A DNA stretch of 64,000 bases from Luidia sarsii (taxonomy: Eukaryota > Echinodermata > Asteroidea > Paxillosida > Luidiidae). Shown here one piece after another: positions 22,692-34,164 of this stretch. The notes below the pieces were generated by a model. The model did not search any database. It had not been told where the DNA came from and saw only the letters and a list, made by a program, of their open reading frames with translations. Location: the NCBI GenBank assembly GCA_949987565.1, contig OX465103.1, forward strand, positions 24,321,963 through 24,385,962, given 5' to 3'. The position numbers and the translations under genes were made by a program. How positions within the stretch are numbered: the first letter of the stretch is position 1; every line of letters begins with the position of its first letter.

Positions 22692-25160
22692 TGTCTGGGT
22701 GGATTTCACAAAGCCTTACGATGCATCGTAACATTATGGTTTGCATGGCGGAAGGAGCAAGTGGAAGGTTTGCATGGTGAAAGTACCAAGTGGAAGGTTT
22801 ACATGGTGGAAGTACCAAGTGGAAGGTTTACATGGTGAAAGTACCAAGTGGAAGGTTTGCATGGTGGAAGTACCAAGTTGAAGGTTTACATGGCGGAAGT
22901 ACCAAGTGGAAGGTTTACATGGTGAAAGTACCAAGTGGAAGGTTTACATGGTGGAAGTACCAAGTGGAAGGTTTACATGGCGGAAGTACCAAGTGGAAGG
23001 TTTACATGGTGAAAGTACCAAGTGGAAGGTTTACATGGCTGAAGTACCAAATGGAAGGTTTACATGGCGGAAGTACCAAGTGGAAGGTTTACATGGTGAA
23101 AGTACCAAGTGGAAGGTTTACATGGTGGAAGTACCATGTGGAAGGTTTACATGGCGAAAGTACCAAGTGGAAGGTTTACATGGTGGAAGTACCAAGTGGA
23201 AGGTTTGCATGGTGGAAGTACCAAGTGGAAGGTTTACATGGTGGAAGTACCAAGTGGAAGGTTTACATGGCGGAAGTACCAAGTGGAAGGTTTACATGGT
23301 GGAAGTACCAAGTGGAAGGTTTACATGGCGGAAGTACCAAGTGGAAGGTTTACATGGTGGAAGTACCAAGTGGAAGGTTTGCATGGCGGAAGTACCAAGT
23401 GGAAGGTTTACATGGTGAAAGTACCAAGTGGAAGGTTTGCATGGTGAAAGTACCAAGTGGAAGGTTTACATGGTGAAAGTACCAAGTGGAAGGTTTACAT
23501 GGTGAAAGTACCAAGTGGAAGGTTTGCATGGTGGAAGTACCAAGTGGAAGGTTTGCATGGTGAAAGTACCAAGTGGAAGGTTTGCATGGTGGAAGTACCA
23601 AGTGGAAGGTTTGCATGGTGGAAGTACCAAGTGGAAGGTTTACATGGCGGAAGTACCAAGTGGAAGGTTTGCATGGTGGAAGTACCAAATGGAAGGTTTA
23701 CATGGCGGAAGTACCAAGTGGAAGGTTTACATGGCGGAAGTACCAAGTGGAAGGTTTACATGGTGGAAGTACCAAGTGGAAGGTTTACATGGTGAAAGTA
23801 CCAAGTAGAAGGTTTACATGGCGGAAGTACCAAGTGGAAGGTTTGCATGGTGGAAGTACCAAGTGGAAGGTTTGCATGGTGGAAGTACCAAGTGGAAGGT
23901 TTACATGGTGGAAGTACCAAGTGGAAGGTTTGCATGGTGGAAGTACCAAGTGGAAGGTTTCCATGGCGGAAGTACCAAGTGGAAGGTTTGCATGGTGGAA
24001 GTACCAAGTGGAAGGTTTACATGGCGGAAGTACCTAGTGGAAGGTTTACATGGTGAAAGTACCAAGTGGAAGGTTTACATGGCGGAAGTACCAAGTGGAA
24101 GGTTTGCATGGTGGAAGTACCAAGTGGAAGGTTTGCATGGTGGAAGTACCAAGTGGAAGGTTTACATGGTGGAAGTACCAAGTGGAAGGTTTGCATGGTG
24201 GAAGTACCAAGTGGAAGGTTTCCATGGCGGAAGTACCAAGTGGAAGGTTTGCATGGTGGAAGTACCAAGTGGAAGGTTTACATGGCGGAAGTACCAAGTG
24301 GAAGGTTTACATGGTGAAAGTACCAAGTGGAAGGTTTGCATGGCGGAAGTACCAAGTGGAAGGTTTACATGGTGGAAGTACCAAGTGGAAGGTTTGCATG
24401 GTGGAAGTACCAAGTGGAAGGTTTACATGGCGGAAGTACCTAGTGGAAGGTTTACATGGTGAAAGTACCAAGTGGAAGGTTTACATGGCGGAAGTACCAA
24501 GTGGAAGGTTTGCATGGTGGAAGTACCAAGTGGAAGGTTTGCATGGTGGAAGTTCCAAGTGGAAGGTTTGCATGGCGGAAGTACCAAGTGGAAGGTTTAC
24601 ATGGTGGAAGTACCAAGTGGAAGGTTTACATGGTGAAAGTACCAAGTGGAAGGTTTGCATGGTGGAAGTACCAAGTGGAAGGTTTACATGGCGGAAGTAC
24701 CAAGTGGAAGGTTTACATGGCGGCAGTACCAAGTGGAAGGTTTACATGGTGAAAGTACCAAGTGGAAGGTTTACATGGCGGAAGTACCAAGTTTCATGGT
24801 TTGCGATAACATTATGTAACACGTCTCTTTTGAGACAAAAGTGTGAAATCAAACGTGTCGGGCAGTATGTACCGTCGTCGGTGGACTGCTGGATTCCAAC
24901 CGTCATCGGTGCTGAAATAATGATGTGGAGAGCGCTCATTGAGCGTGGAGAATCGTTCCCGCCCGGCGTGACCACTTGGGCACGAAGAAGTGTATACGTT
25001 CACTGGAGTGTGACAGTTGTGTGGGTTATATAGGCACTGCTGATAGCCTGGAATCCAGCAGTCTCCTGCCGACGACCCAGAGTTCAGATGGTGCAACCGC
25101 AAACCTTCCACATCGCAACTCAGCTTACTGCTGATAACCCGTCGTAAGCTCTATAGGCCC
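22692..25160. mobile_element. MITE copy 4 interrupted by an array-bearing insertion
   Basis: 22692-22732 matches the left part of the 'TTTCAC' MITE (GGATTTCACAAAGCCTTACG, then ATGCATCGTAAC). 25112-25150 continues it (ATCGCAACTCAGCTTACTGC, then GATAACCCGTCGTAAG). The junction sequence CATCG(T/C)AAC occurs at both sides (22724-22732 and 25111-25119), a likely 9-bp target duplication. The inserted DNA (22733-25110) is the 29-bp array plus about 300 bp of unique sequence ending GGTGCAACCGCAAACCTTCC, the same terminus as the foldback family at 11824 and 33226. Confidence 0.75.
22739..24800 (+). repeat. 29-bp minisatellite, about 70 copies
   Basis: Head-to-tail units with core TGGAAGGTTTACATGGTGGA followed by AGTACCAAG. 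Nearly all variation falls at a few positions: TTTAC/TTTGC and GGTGGAA/GGCGGAA/GGTGAAA. Rare private variants mark higher-order duplication: TTTCC recurs at 261 bp (9 units) and ACCTAG at 406 bp (14 units). A 10-bp direct repeat TAACATTATG abuts both ends (22729-22738, 24807-24816). All forward frames are open only because the unit lacks stops in every register, so no protein is inferred. Confidence 0.95.
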
Positions 25161-28157
25161 TCTCCGAAACGAAGACATATAGGCTCGGGCTGTGGCCCAG
25201 ACTTCATCCCCCCTTTACCGATGATTTGACATAGGGCGGGCTTATAACCGTAGTTTCCTGTGATTTTTTTCTGCGCTGAACAATACGGAAAAGGGACCTT
25301 ATTGTTATTTATTCGGCCAAGGAAAACAAACAAGAAGTACATTCAAGGTGAGAAAGGTCGTACAGTCTATATCATGGGAATTCAAGATAGGAGATAAATT
25401 GTTGAATAAATACCAAACAAGGAGACTATTATGCACATGTATCGGAGATATGATAGGTCAGGATGAGAAGGGGAAGGGATGGGACAGGGACTGGGGGTGA
25501 AGGGGAAGAGATGGGGCAGAAGGGTAAGAGGGAAGGAGTACAACAAGCTGAGTAAGGACAATCCAATCTAAGATGGCCAGGAGGAACAAAAGAGAAAAAC
25601 ACTGTAACTCAAAAGCCTGTTCCTCTAGTTCTAGTTTGGGGAATAAAAGCTAACTATAGTAAATTTAGTAACTTAGTAAAAATCAAATACAAGTAAATGG
25701 CAATGGTTAAGATGCAAACTATAACCATTACCTGTAATTTCAGGTTCTGTGTGATCGTGGACGAAGCCTGATCCCGAATCTGATCCAGGGGCCCTAGACC
25801 CCCCCCCCTTCGTCCCTGCTCCGCCTCATCTCACCCCCCCCCCTCGAGGTATAGGAGTGTGCCTTTACAACCTTGCTCATCACAGCCCTATCCAGTTCAC
25901 ACCGATACTGGATAACACCCAACCGAAGAACTCAAAATGATGCGAATTTTATCCGCCCCCCACCCCTCCCCCGTCCCGCCGAAAGAAGACCCGGTCCCGT
26001 TTGCATTTCTGCGCCGTCCAGAATAATTCCGTGGCACGGACTCGACCACATAATGAAGTCCTGGGCGCGGCGATATCGGTGAAGGGACCACATAATGAAC
26101 GCCCGTCTGCGGCTCGTGTTTCTCCACTCGGCTATTAATCCGGGGCCCGTTTTTTTTCAATCGTCATTCGCCGCTGCGTTGCGACCCGATATGACGCGAT
26201 CCCGGGGTGATAATGGCGCGGCATATCACAGTGCTCTAGTGACGCGGGGACAAAGCGACAACGCTGCAGCACGTGGCTCGCCGCGACCCGACGCTTGCGT
26301 CGTCACACCGTCACACACGATTCAAGTTTAGCACGGTGCCCAGATGACAATACACGGCATGAAATGACACTGCTGCACACAACTCAGCACACAATAAAGT
26401 GCCCGTGCAAATCTAGGTGCACGAACTTTATCCCTAATTATAGGGATATAGTTATAGGGACTTTATCCCCGCAGGTCCTTGACCTAAGTACTGATCCCAC
26501 TGCAACTGTAGTGAGATTATAGTATCAAACCAGTGCCTACTACGGGTACACAAAAAACGTATACTCTCCCTGTGCATCTTAGCAGATTATGATACTGTAC
26601 ATTTCTTGTATAATGCAAACCACAACCTGCGAGCCAGAAAGGTTACACTTCCATTGATATGATCTAGACGGATTTAACGCTCCTATGTGTTTACCCGTGA
26701 TGCATGGGAGGGGGGCGGGGCGTTTCTGACGGTTTAACGGCGATGAGGGGAGAAGTGTTGCGAGGCTGAACGGAACTTGTCAATCGCAGCAAAGCGCTCG
26801 CACCTCTGACTTGATTCGATTAGTTCTCCGAATGAAAGGTCCGGATGCGGTCCGCTGAACGGTCCGGGAGCGTGCAGGAGGCCGGGGCCGTGTCCTGCCC
26901 ATTCAGGCCCACCCCCCGGTCCCGCCCGATCCCGTTGCATATTGCACATCACTCTCGCCTCTGAAAAAAGGGAAAACCCGAGAGGGGTAAAAGTGGAGGC
27001 GGCAAATCATTCAAGGATGACTGCAGAGTGACACACCTCCGGAGAGAGAAAGTGTGAAAGATCCCGCACGGAGGTTATATACCCATGCAACCACTGCAGC
27101 GACCAGTGGGTTGTGAGACGGTAGTGAGACGGACATTGTATTGCCATGCATGCACTGCAACGCCTGAAACTGGTACTACTTGCTGCGGGTAGGCCTATAG
27201 CTCATGACGGTGCGACTAGCGTCCACCAAAATCTCCATTCACTGGCACTACTTTATAATATCCGTCCGCACCTTTCCCCTCCACACTAGATATGAAATTG
27301 TCATTATGTTTGGTTAAATACAGTATGTATATCCCATATCCGCCTGACTGGTCACAGCCATAAACGGTGTTGCTGCCTAAGCCCCTATCACACTAAAAAG
27401 AAAAGAAGGGGGGGTCATTGCAAGAGAAAAATAATTGTCAATGACAGCTTTTTCCAAAAAATAAAGTCCAAACAAATTATATACCAGTGGAAAGAGTATG
27501 GAATCTACTTTATTATAATACAAGAAAATCTAAACTATCATAAAGTATCAACAGAACAGTCCATGGGATTACACCATAATTTTCGCCAACCTGAAAAATA
27601 GACCACAGAATTTCACGCAGTTAGGCGTTTGTGGCTTTTCTGAGTACTACGTGAAATCCCGTAACTCGGATGATATGGAATATACGAGACATAGCAGTAC
27701 ATTTTTATTCTCTTTCTATTACGATTATTTGGCCAGGTTGCGCAAATGTTCCTTTTGACCGCCTTTTTAGACATCTTCAATACTGAGGGGGGAAATGATA
27801 AGATTCAGAAGCTCCGCTAGCTAATTCCCGACCTCGAGTTAATGAGAGTCGACAGGGCGGTGCATCGTTATGAAAGTGTTTTACCGTATACCTTTGCGAT
27901 ATACGTTCAGTTTCCATGTAATCTGTTCGATCGCGCACGGAGTTAAGACGGATTTCGACAAGGAGTGGAAAGGCTCTATTGGCGTCGAACCATTGACCGC
28001 GTTACCAATGGCTCGCTCTATTCCTAACGGTTCTCCTCTTGATTATCTAGCGATTTGGTTTTTTTATTCACACCGAAAATGCCACATGCCACACTAAACA
28101 CGTGTATCCGTGGATCCCCTTCCTTTGAAGATCATTCGGGAACAAGACAGACAGAGT
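25161..28157. other. Unassigned intergenic DNA
   Basis: Two C-runs (about 25801 and 25838), a GC-rich stretch 25930-26310 and a small inverted motif around CCCTAATTATAGGG (26441). Frames of 60-90 codons occur without recognisable domains. No gene is called. Confidence 0.45.
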
Positions 28158-28540
28158 TTAAAGCCCCTACACAACATTGGTCGAGGTCAAAGACTAGCAT
28201 CCATACGTTGTCTGATCCAACATAATGCATGAAATAGCACACCTGTGAAATTTTCAGCTAAATCCGCCAACCGAGTCTCGAAAAAATCGTGAAAACCGCT
28301 TCATTTCTTCCGCGCAACTTCAGCATTCAACGCCGTACTGTTCTGAAAAAAATAGTTTGGATCTCGGTGAGACGTACACGATTAATTTGACTCTTTTCTT
28401 CCAAAATACCACATTTTAGGCAGAAATATGTCAGTGCGAGGTTCATAATATAACTATCTTAAAACTGTACAAGTTAAATTTTTTATGTAAATCTGTGAAC
28501 ATTTCTGTTTTTTCTTACCAATGTTGTGTAGGGGCTTTAA
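28158..28540 (+). mobile_element. TTAA-flanked MITE, subfamily 1, copy 1
   Basis: Terminal TTAA on both sides with an inverted pair AGCCCCTACACAACATTGG / CCAATGTTGTGTAGGGGCT. 383 bp, AT-rich, non-coding. Other copies are at 43093-43451 (inverted) and 54317-54645. The TTAA target and perfect ends suggest a piggyBac-type non-autonomous element. Confidence 0.85.
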
Positions 28541-28799
28541 GTATCACATAGCTTCAAATCGCAATATCTTTCTTTGAGCAGAATAGGAAAAAAACATGGC
28601 ATGAGCGTGTAGTTTTTATCGTAATTTGTTCACGCGCATTGTGTATGATAACTCCACCAGGTTCCCATATTAAGTGCGCTTCTATAGGCTTTCGATCAAC
28701 AAGCGTCGTGCTTTCCTTGTCTCGTGAAAAGTACGAGTGATCTATCTCCTCAGATAGTCCAGCACGACGTTGTCGTTCCCAGAGCCGGAAGGATCCTTG

Positions 28800-29690
28800 A
28801 AGGGAGGCGGGTTGGGAAAGGGGGAGTGAGACAGAGAGGACGAAGGGATGAGAAGGGATATAGGGAAGAAATGGGGGTGGAGGGAAAGAGAGGGGTGAGA
28901 GAACGAGTGAGAGAGGGGGTGAGAGAGGGGGTGAGAGAGGGGAAGGGAGTTAGAAAGGGACCGAGGGACCGATGATGGACCGAGAGATAGCCGAGGGAAA
29001 ATGGAGAGAGGAGAGAAAGACAGACAGAGAAAGGGAGTGAGATAGAGGCAGAGAGAGGGAGTGATATAGAGACAGAGAGAGTGAGTGATATTATGGAGAC
29101 ATAGAGAGGGAGTGATATAGAGACAGAGAGAGGGAGTGATAGGGAGACAGAGAGAGTAAGTGATATAGAGACAGAGAGACAGAGAGAGGGAGTGATAGGG
29201 AGACAGAGAGACAGAGAGATGGAGTGATAGGGAGACAGAGAGAGGGAGTGATATAGAGACAGAGAGAGGGAGTGATAGGGGACAGAGAGGGACTGATATA
29301 GAGACAGAGAGAGGGAGTGATAGGGGACAGAGAGGGAGTGATATAGAGACAGAGAGAGGGAGTGATAGGGGACAGAGAGGGAGTGATATAGAGACAGAGA
29401 GGGGAGTGATAGGGGACAGAGAGGGACTGATATAGAGACAGAGAGAGGGTGGGAGAGGCACAGAAAGAGAGATGGACAGAAAGAGAGAGTGGAAGAGGAA
29501 GAGGGGGGTAGAGAGCGGAGGGAGAGCGAGGGAATGGGGTATACCGAGTGAGGGCGGGATGGAGAAAACTGAGAGTGAGAGAGTCAAAGAGAGACAGAGA
29601 CAGACAGGCAAATAGACAGACTGGCAAAGGCAGAAAAATACATAAACATATAGACAGAGAGAGAAGAAGACGGAGAGGGGGTGGAGGGGG
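28800..29690. repeat. GA-rich tract with a GAGACAGAGAGAGGGAGTGATA-type minisatellite
   Basis: Polypurine on the + strand. Between about 29030 and 29450 a loose tandem unit alternates between GTGATATAGAGACAGAGAGA and GTGATAGGGGACAGAGAG forms. Long Ser-Leu open frames on the minus strand come from this composition. Confidence 0.85.
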
Positions 29691-30075
29691 ATACAAGCCC
29701 CTCCGTGATGTTGCGAGTCGCGGAGAGGGGTGGTCCCGTCAGGGTAATCCCCTTGTGCCACGCTCGTATTTGGGATTAACGTCAAGGGGTTTGATCCGCA
29801 GCCCATCTCCCCTCCCCCTTCCCTGTCAATCGGGGGGAGGGGGCCTTCGGGCGCTGTTCTCCGTCAGCGCGCCCTGCATCGGCCGCTTCAGTCAGGTTTC
29901 GTTAGATGCGATCGGGTGGCGTACGAGCGGGAATGTTATGGCCAAACATTTCGAGGGGGGGGCTGACGTTTCGATCCTATAGCGGGATCTCTCTCAAGGG
30001 AATGCGATGCAACAGTTTAGGGCCTGCTACGTCTGTCTTCGAATGATGTTTGCACAACGTCTGCCTTTAAGGGAG

Positions 30076-30881
30076 GTCCGGGTAGCGTACCACTTATTCG
30101 CTATGGGCCCATATGTTTGTGCACAAATAATTTACGGGGTGGGGGCAAGGGGGAGGGGAGGGGGCTATACCAGTTGAAGTGAAAGCTAGGGATAGGCTTT
30201 CTGCACAGCCAATAAGGCTTTCTGAACAGCGAATAAGGCTTTCTGCACAGCCAATAAGGCTTTCTGCACAGCCAATAAGGCTTTCTGCACAGCCAATAAA
30301 GGCTTTCTGCACAGCCAATAAGGCTTTCTGCACAGCGAATAAGGCTTTCTGCACAGCCAATAAGGCTTTCTGCACAGCGAATAAGGCTTTCTGCACAGCC
30401 AATAAGGCTTTCTGCACAGCCAATAAGGCTTTCTGCACAGCCAATAAGGCTTTCTGCACAGCGAATAAGGCTTTCTGCACAGCCAATAAGGCTTTCTGCA
30501 CAGCCAATAAAGGCTTTCTGCACAGCCAATAAGGCTTTCTGCACAGCCAATAAGGCTTTCTGCACAGCCAATAAAGGCTTTCTGCAAAGCCAATAAGGCT
30601 TTCTGCACAGCCTATAAGGCTTTCTGCACAGCGAATAAGGCTTCCTGCACAGCCAATAAGGCTTTCTGCACAGCCAATAAGGCTTTCTGCACAACCAATA
30701 AGGCTTTCTGCACAGCCAATAAGGCTTTCTGCACAGCCAATAAGGCTTTCTGCACAACGAATACAAATTACGTGAACAATCTTAGTGACCTGACACTCAA
30801 TTCTTCATACTTTGGTTTGTGCACAAACATATGGGCCAATAGCGAATAATTATGTGGTACGGAAAAAAATATCGCGTCCGG
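30076..30881 (-). mobile_element. TIR element with internal 21-bp array, copy 2 (expanded)
   Basis: The body is 30082-30875, flanked by GTCCGG on both sides (30076-30081 and 30876-30881). It is the inverted relative of the element at 13040-13416: the same TIRs (TTCGCTATGGGCCCATATG, GTTTGTGCACAAAC and, on one side, AAAAATATCGC) and the same unique internal flanks. The array (30190-30765) has about 27 units of the 21-bp repeat instead of about 7. The left end lacks the AT-rich terminal block present in copy 1. Several units carry one extra A, so no long protein repeat is maintained. Non-autonomous. Confidence 0.85.
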
Positions 30882-31038
30882 CTAGGATCCGAGAAGTAAG
30901 ACCCTGTAAATATTGAAGATTGTTGGTCCTGTAAGTCAGTTTGCGGTTTGTACCGATTTAAAAAAAAAATAGATTACGACACGTCACTTTCAGGAGGAAT
31001 GGGAACTAAGACAAGTTGAAACAAGGTGATATACAAAA

Positions 31039-31178
31039 ATGTTGCAAACTGCTTACTGACTAAAATTACCAAAATGTAAATCTTAAAATTAAGTGGGCCT
31101 GACGTTTCGATCCTAGCAGGACCTTTCTCAAAGGAAAGGTCCTGCTAGGATCGAAACGTCAGGCCCACTAAATTTTAA
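31039..31178. mobile_element. Near-perfect palindromic copy of the 'GACGTTTCGATCC' family
   Basis: Arms 31083-31127 and 31134-31178 are reverse complements over 45 bp with one mismatch, around a 6-nt loop TCAAAG. The arm contains CCTGACGTTTCGATCCTAGC. Upstream 31039-31082 carries the family's usual leader (TGTTGCAAACTGCTTACTGA). Non-coding. Confidence 0.85.
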
Positions 31179-32639
31179 CAAGTTGAAACAGTTTAATGGA
31201 GTGAGGGAACCTATACGCGCTATATGCTCTCATTGTTTTCAAACTAACATGAAGTCAGTAAGTAGTCTGCAGCATTCGTGGATTAAATTGGGTTGTTTTT
31301 TTGACATTTCGAGGCAGAGAAATAATAATGTGCCTATGTGCGCGGTTAAGGACGGGAGGAATGAAAATTGTGGACGTGTCCCCCATCGAATCGAAGGAGA
31401 GGCGCGCTGGATGCTCAGTTTGCAGTATCGATCGCGGTCTGTCACCGCCTAATCTGGGAGCGCACGGCCGGTCGATGAAGGAGGGCGAGCGGGCGATGGC
31501 GACCGAGGCGAATGAAGAGAGAGAGAGAGAGAGGGAGGGAGGGAGGGGTGGGGGTATGCGGCTGTGTGAGGAGGAGGAGAGAGATGCCGACCGAACGGCC
31601 TTCGTGTCGGCAGGTTCCTGGTGATGAGGAGGGGGGAACTTATTGCAGACCATTATCGAAGGTCGTGTCTAATTGACCATCGGGCTGCCAAACGCCACCC
31701 TCTTACCGGTGCCTCGGCCACCCTCGCTCTCATACCTCCTGCCAGTCGCTCATCGGCTCGTACCGGTATATACGGCCGAGGTTCCTTGCCACCCTACTTC
31801 CCTATTACCCCCCTCCCCTCATCAGCACCCCCGCACACAGCACCCCTGCCCCCCTAAAAAAAAAGAAACCTTCACGTGCCGCTTACTGATTTAGTCCGCG
31901 GGAACAGGAACGGAAACCGCTGTATAATCCCCCAACGGAGAGAACCCAATACCCCGACCATCCCCCACACCGCCCAGAATGCATTAAGCGCAAGACTCAC
32001 CCTCGAATTGTGGTCTTGTAGGCTATATATACCGGTTTTTTGTTTTTGTCAAGTCTCCTTCCCGGGTACAATCGATGACAGGTTGTTACGCCAATGTAAA
32101 AAATAACAAAAAAAACACCATTCGTCTGTCTTCCGTTCGTTCTCCATTCTCCATACACCCACAGCACAAGCACAGGTTTTTTTTTTTACTGCAGGTGAAG
32201 TTATCCCCTCATCCCTATAGCCCTCCGAAAAAAGGGACGCTTTAGACTGAATATGCATCAGGTTTTACCTCCCTTGGGTGTTCGCCTGTACGCCGGTCAA
32301 TACCTGCCTTCTCATCTCCCCAAACTTATAAATTAGCAACCGATCCGACTACACACCGTCACCTATAGGCGAGGCTGGGGCACCCACCATAATATACTTT
32401 GAGACATTGCATTGTTCTCGTGCACTAACACAACCGAGTGAGAAAATATGTTTTAAAAATGCTCCCATTTCAACCACATTCACTTTCCTGGGTATAAATT
32501 TGGACCGCATGACCCTTTAATAACGCTTTAATAACGCGCCAATGTTGATTCTTACCCATCACAAATTTCCCATTTTTGAGTTATTTCAAGATACCAGTTT
32601 CGTGAAAACCTTTACAATTTCCCTGTGGAGACCTATTCA
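31179..32639. other. Unassigned intergenic DNA
   Basis: Includes a short (GA)n near 31517 and homopolymer runs. No gene recognised. Confidence 0.45.
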
Positions 32640-32941
32640 ACCTATTGTACTAGGTCTCCACAAGGCACTACTAGGTCTCCACAAGGCACTAAGAGGTCTC
32701 CACAAGGCACTACTAGGTCTCCACAAGGCACTGCTAGGTATCCACAAGGCACTACTAGGTCCCCCAAGGCACTACTAGGTCTCCTCAAGGCACTACTAGG
32801 TCTCCACAAGGCACTACTAGGTCTCCACAAGGCACTACTAGGTCTCCACAAGGCACTGCTAGGTATCCACAAGGCACTACTAGGTCCCCCAAGGCACTAC
32901 TAGGTCTCCTCAAGGAACAACTAGGTCTCCACAAGGCACTA
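32640..32941 (+). repeat. 21-bp minisatellite, about 14 copies
   Basis: Unit core CTAGGTCTCCACAAGGCACTA. A variant block (AGGTATCC unit, then a 20-bp AGGTCCCCC unit, then an AGGTCTCCTC unit) occurs twice 125 bp apart, showing six-unit higher-order duplication. Just upstream, CCTGTGGAGACCTA (about 32622) is an inverted unit. Confidence 0.95.
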
Positions 32942-33225
32942 GATTCGCGCACACACACTCCCACAAACCCACACAACCCCAACCTCAACCCCCTCCACCA
33001 CCCCTACACACCCACACACACCCCAAGCAAATAAACCTGACCAAGATGTACCGGGTTGACATTGTTACCGTCCGAGCAAACTATTTAACACGAGGCTGTT
33101 TCTTCGGATAATTCAGATTGCTCGAAGGTGCAGCTGTGTTGTGGGATCGGGATTCTTCATTGCTGTCAGGTTGACTAATACACATCGGTATTAAGTGGGC
33201 GGACTGCAGTGATGGTGTACTTCTC

Positions 33226-33442
33226 TTTCAAGAAGGAGTATGGCTCTGAAAAGAGCCGGTAACTCAACGTTTCGGGTAGTATGTATACCCTGCCTGACGA
33301 CGGGTGCGGTGCAAACTACCGGAAACGGTATAGTGTTAAGAGTTAAGTCTTTTCAGACCCGCATTCCTTTGAAAAGGGTGTACTACGTGGTGTCACCGCA
33401 AACCTTCCACGTAGTATTTCCACCATGCAAACCTTCGAGTCT
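33226..33442. mobile_element. Foldback-family fragment containing a 29-bp direct repeat
   Basis: It shares with 11824-12081 the CTGAAAAGA-CC motif, GGTAACTCAACGTTTCG, AGTATG and the end GGTGTCACCGCAAACCTTCC. At 33398-33438 the motif GCAAACCTTC occurs twice exactly 29 bp apart, separated by sequence matching the array unit of 22739-24800 on the opposite strand with a few mismatches. Confidence 0.7.
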
Positions 33443-34160
33443 TATCTATACACATCAGTATTATGCTGTGCTCGAAGTGGACACAGAGGTAACATTAAAA
33501 CCAGATTGAACGGCACGGCACTTTATTAGGATACCTCGTTGATGCGTAACGGGAAACCGTGGACTCAGCGGCGTCACGATATTGCCGTCTAATCAACTGC
33601 CACGGTGCACTAACCCATGCCCACGATACACAGCCCACCAATAGATCTAGTGCGGTCGACAGACTGGGACAAATTACATTTTTTTAATCCGTTCCTGAGA
33701 AACAAAAATGTATTTTTCTTTCTGCTGAGAAGCACTGAGCGGTCAGTTGATGGCTAAGTCAGTGCCCTACTGAGAAGAATATGCGTTGAGTTGAAATCAG
33801 GAGCAATTTAGCCTGAGAGATTTGTCTTCCCCCTATGATATCCCGGTGTAATGAAAACATTGTCTAATGGCGTCGTATTGATTTCCAGTGAGGAGAGGGG
33901 TTCCACGAACTTATACATATTTCAGGCAAATTCATTAAGGGTGCACGTTGACTGCGGCCTGCATAGTCCAGTGACCTTTCTTGCTGTCTTATTTCCATTG
34001 TCCCTTGTGGCTCACGATAGATCCTTGTGTGCATCTAACGCACATCCGAGGTTAGTTTTAGCCGATGATTGACCGGTTTAACTATGGTCACCAAAGGATG
34101 AACCAAAGGGTCTCATTATGGAATATAATATAATAAAATATCGAATACCGTATATTGAAA
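33443..34160. other. Unassigned intergenic DNA
   Basis: No gene or repeat recognised. Confidence 0.45.
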
Positions 34161-34164
34161 TGTC

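Noticed and set aside
22790..25033. Several long open frames (up to 327 codons) with peptide repeats such as WKYQVEGLHGGSTK across the 29-bp array
   Set aside because: The unit has no stop in any forward register, so every frame stays open, and 29 is not a multiple of 3. Frames on the reverse strand are open too. There is no start context or unique domain.
30094..30766. Heptad-like protein repeat (AVQKALL) over the 21-bp array, resembling a coiled coil
   Set aside because: Extra A bases in several units shift the frame, the copy at 13157-13312 is bounded by TIRs with no gene structure, and the pattern follows from a 21-bp unit.
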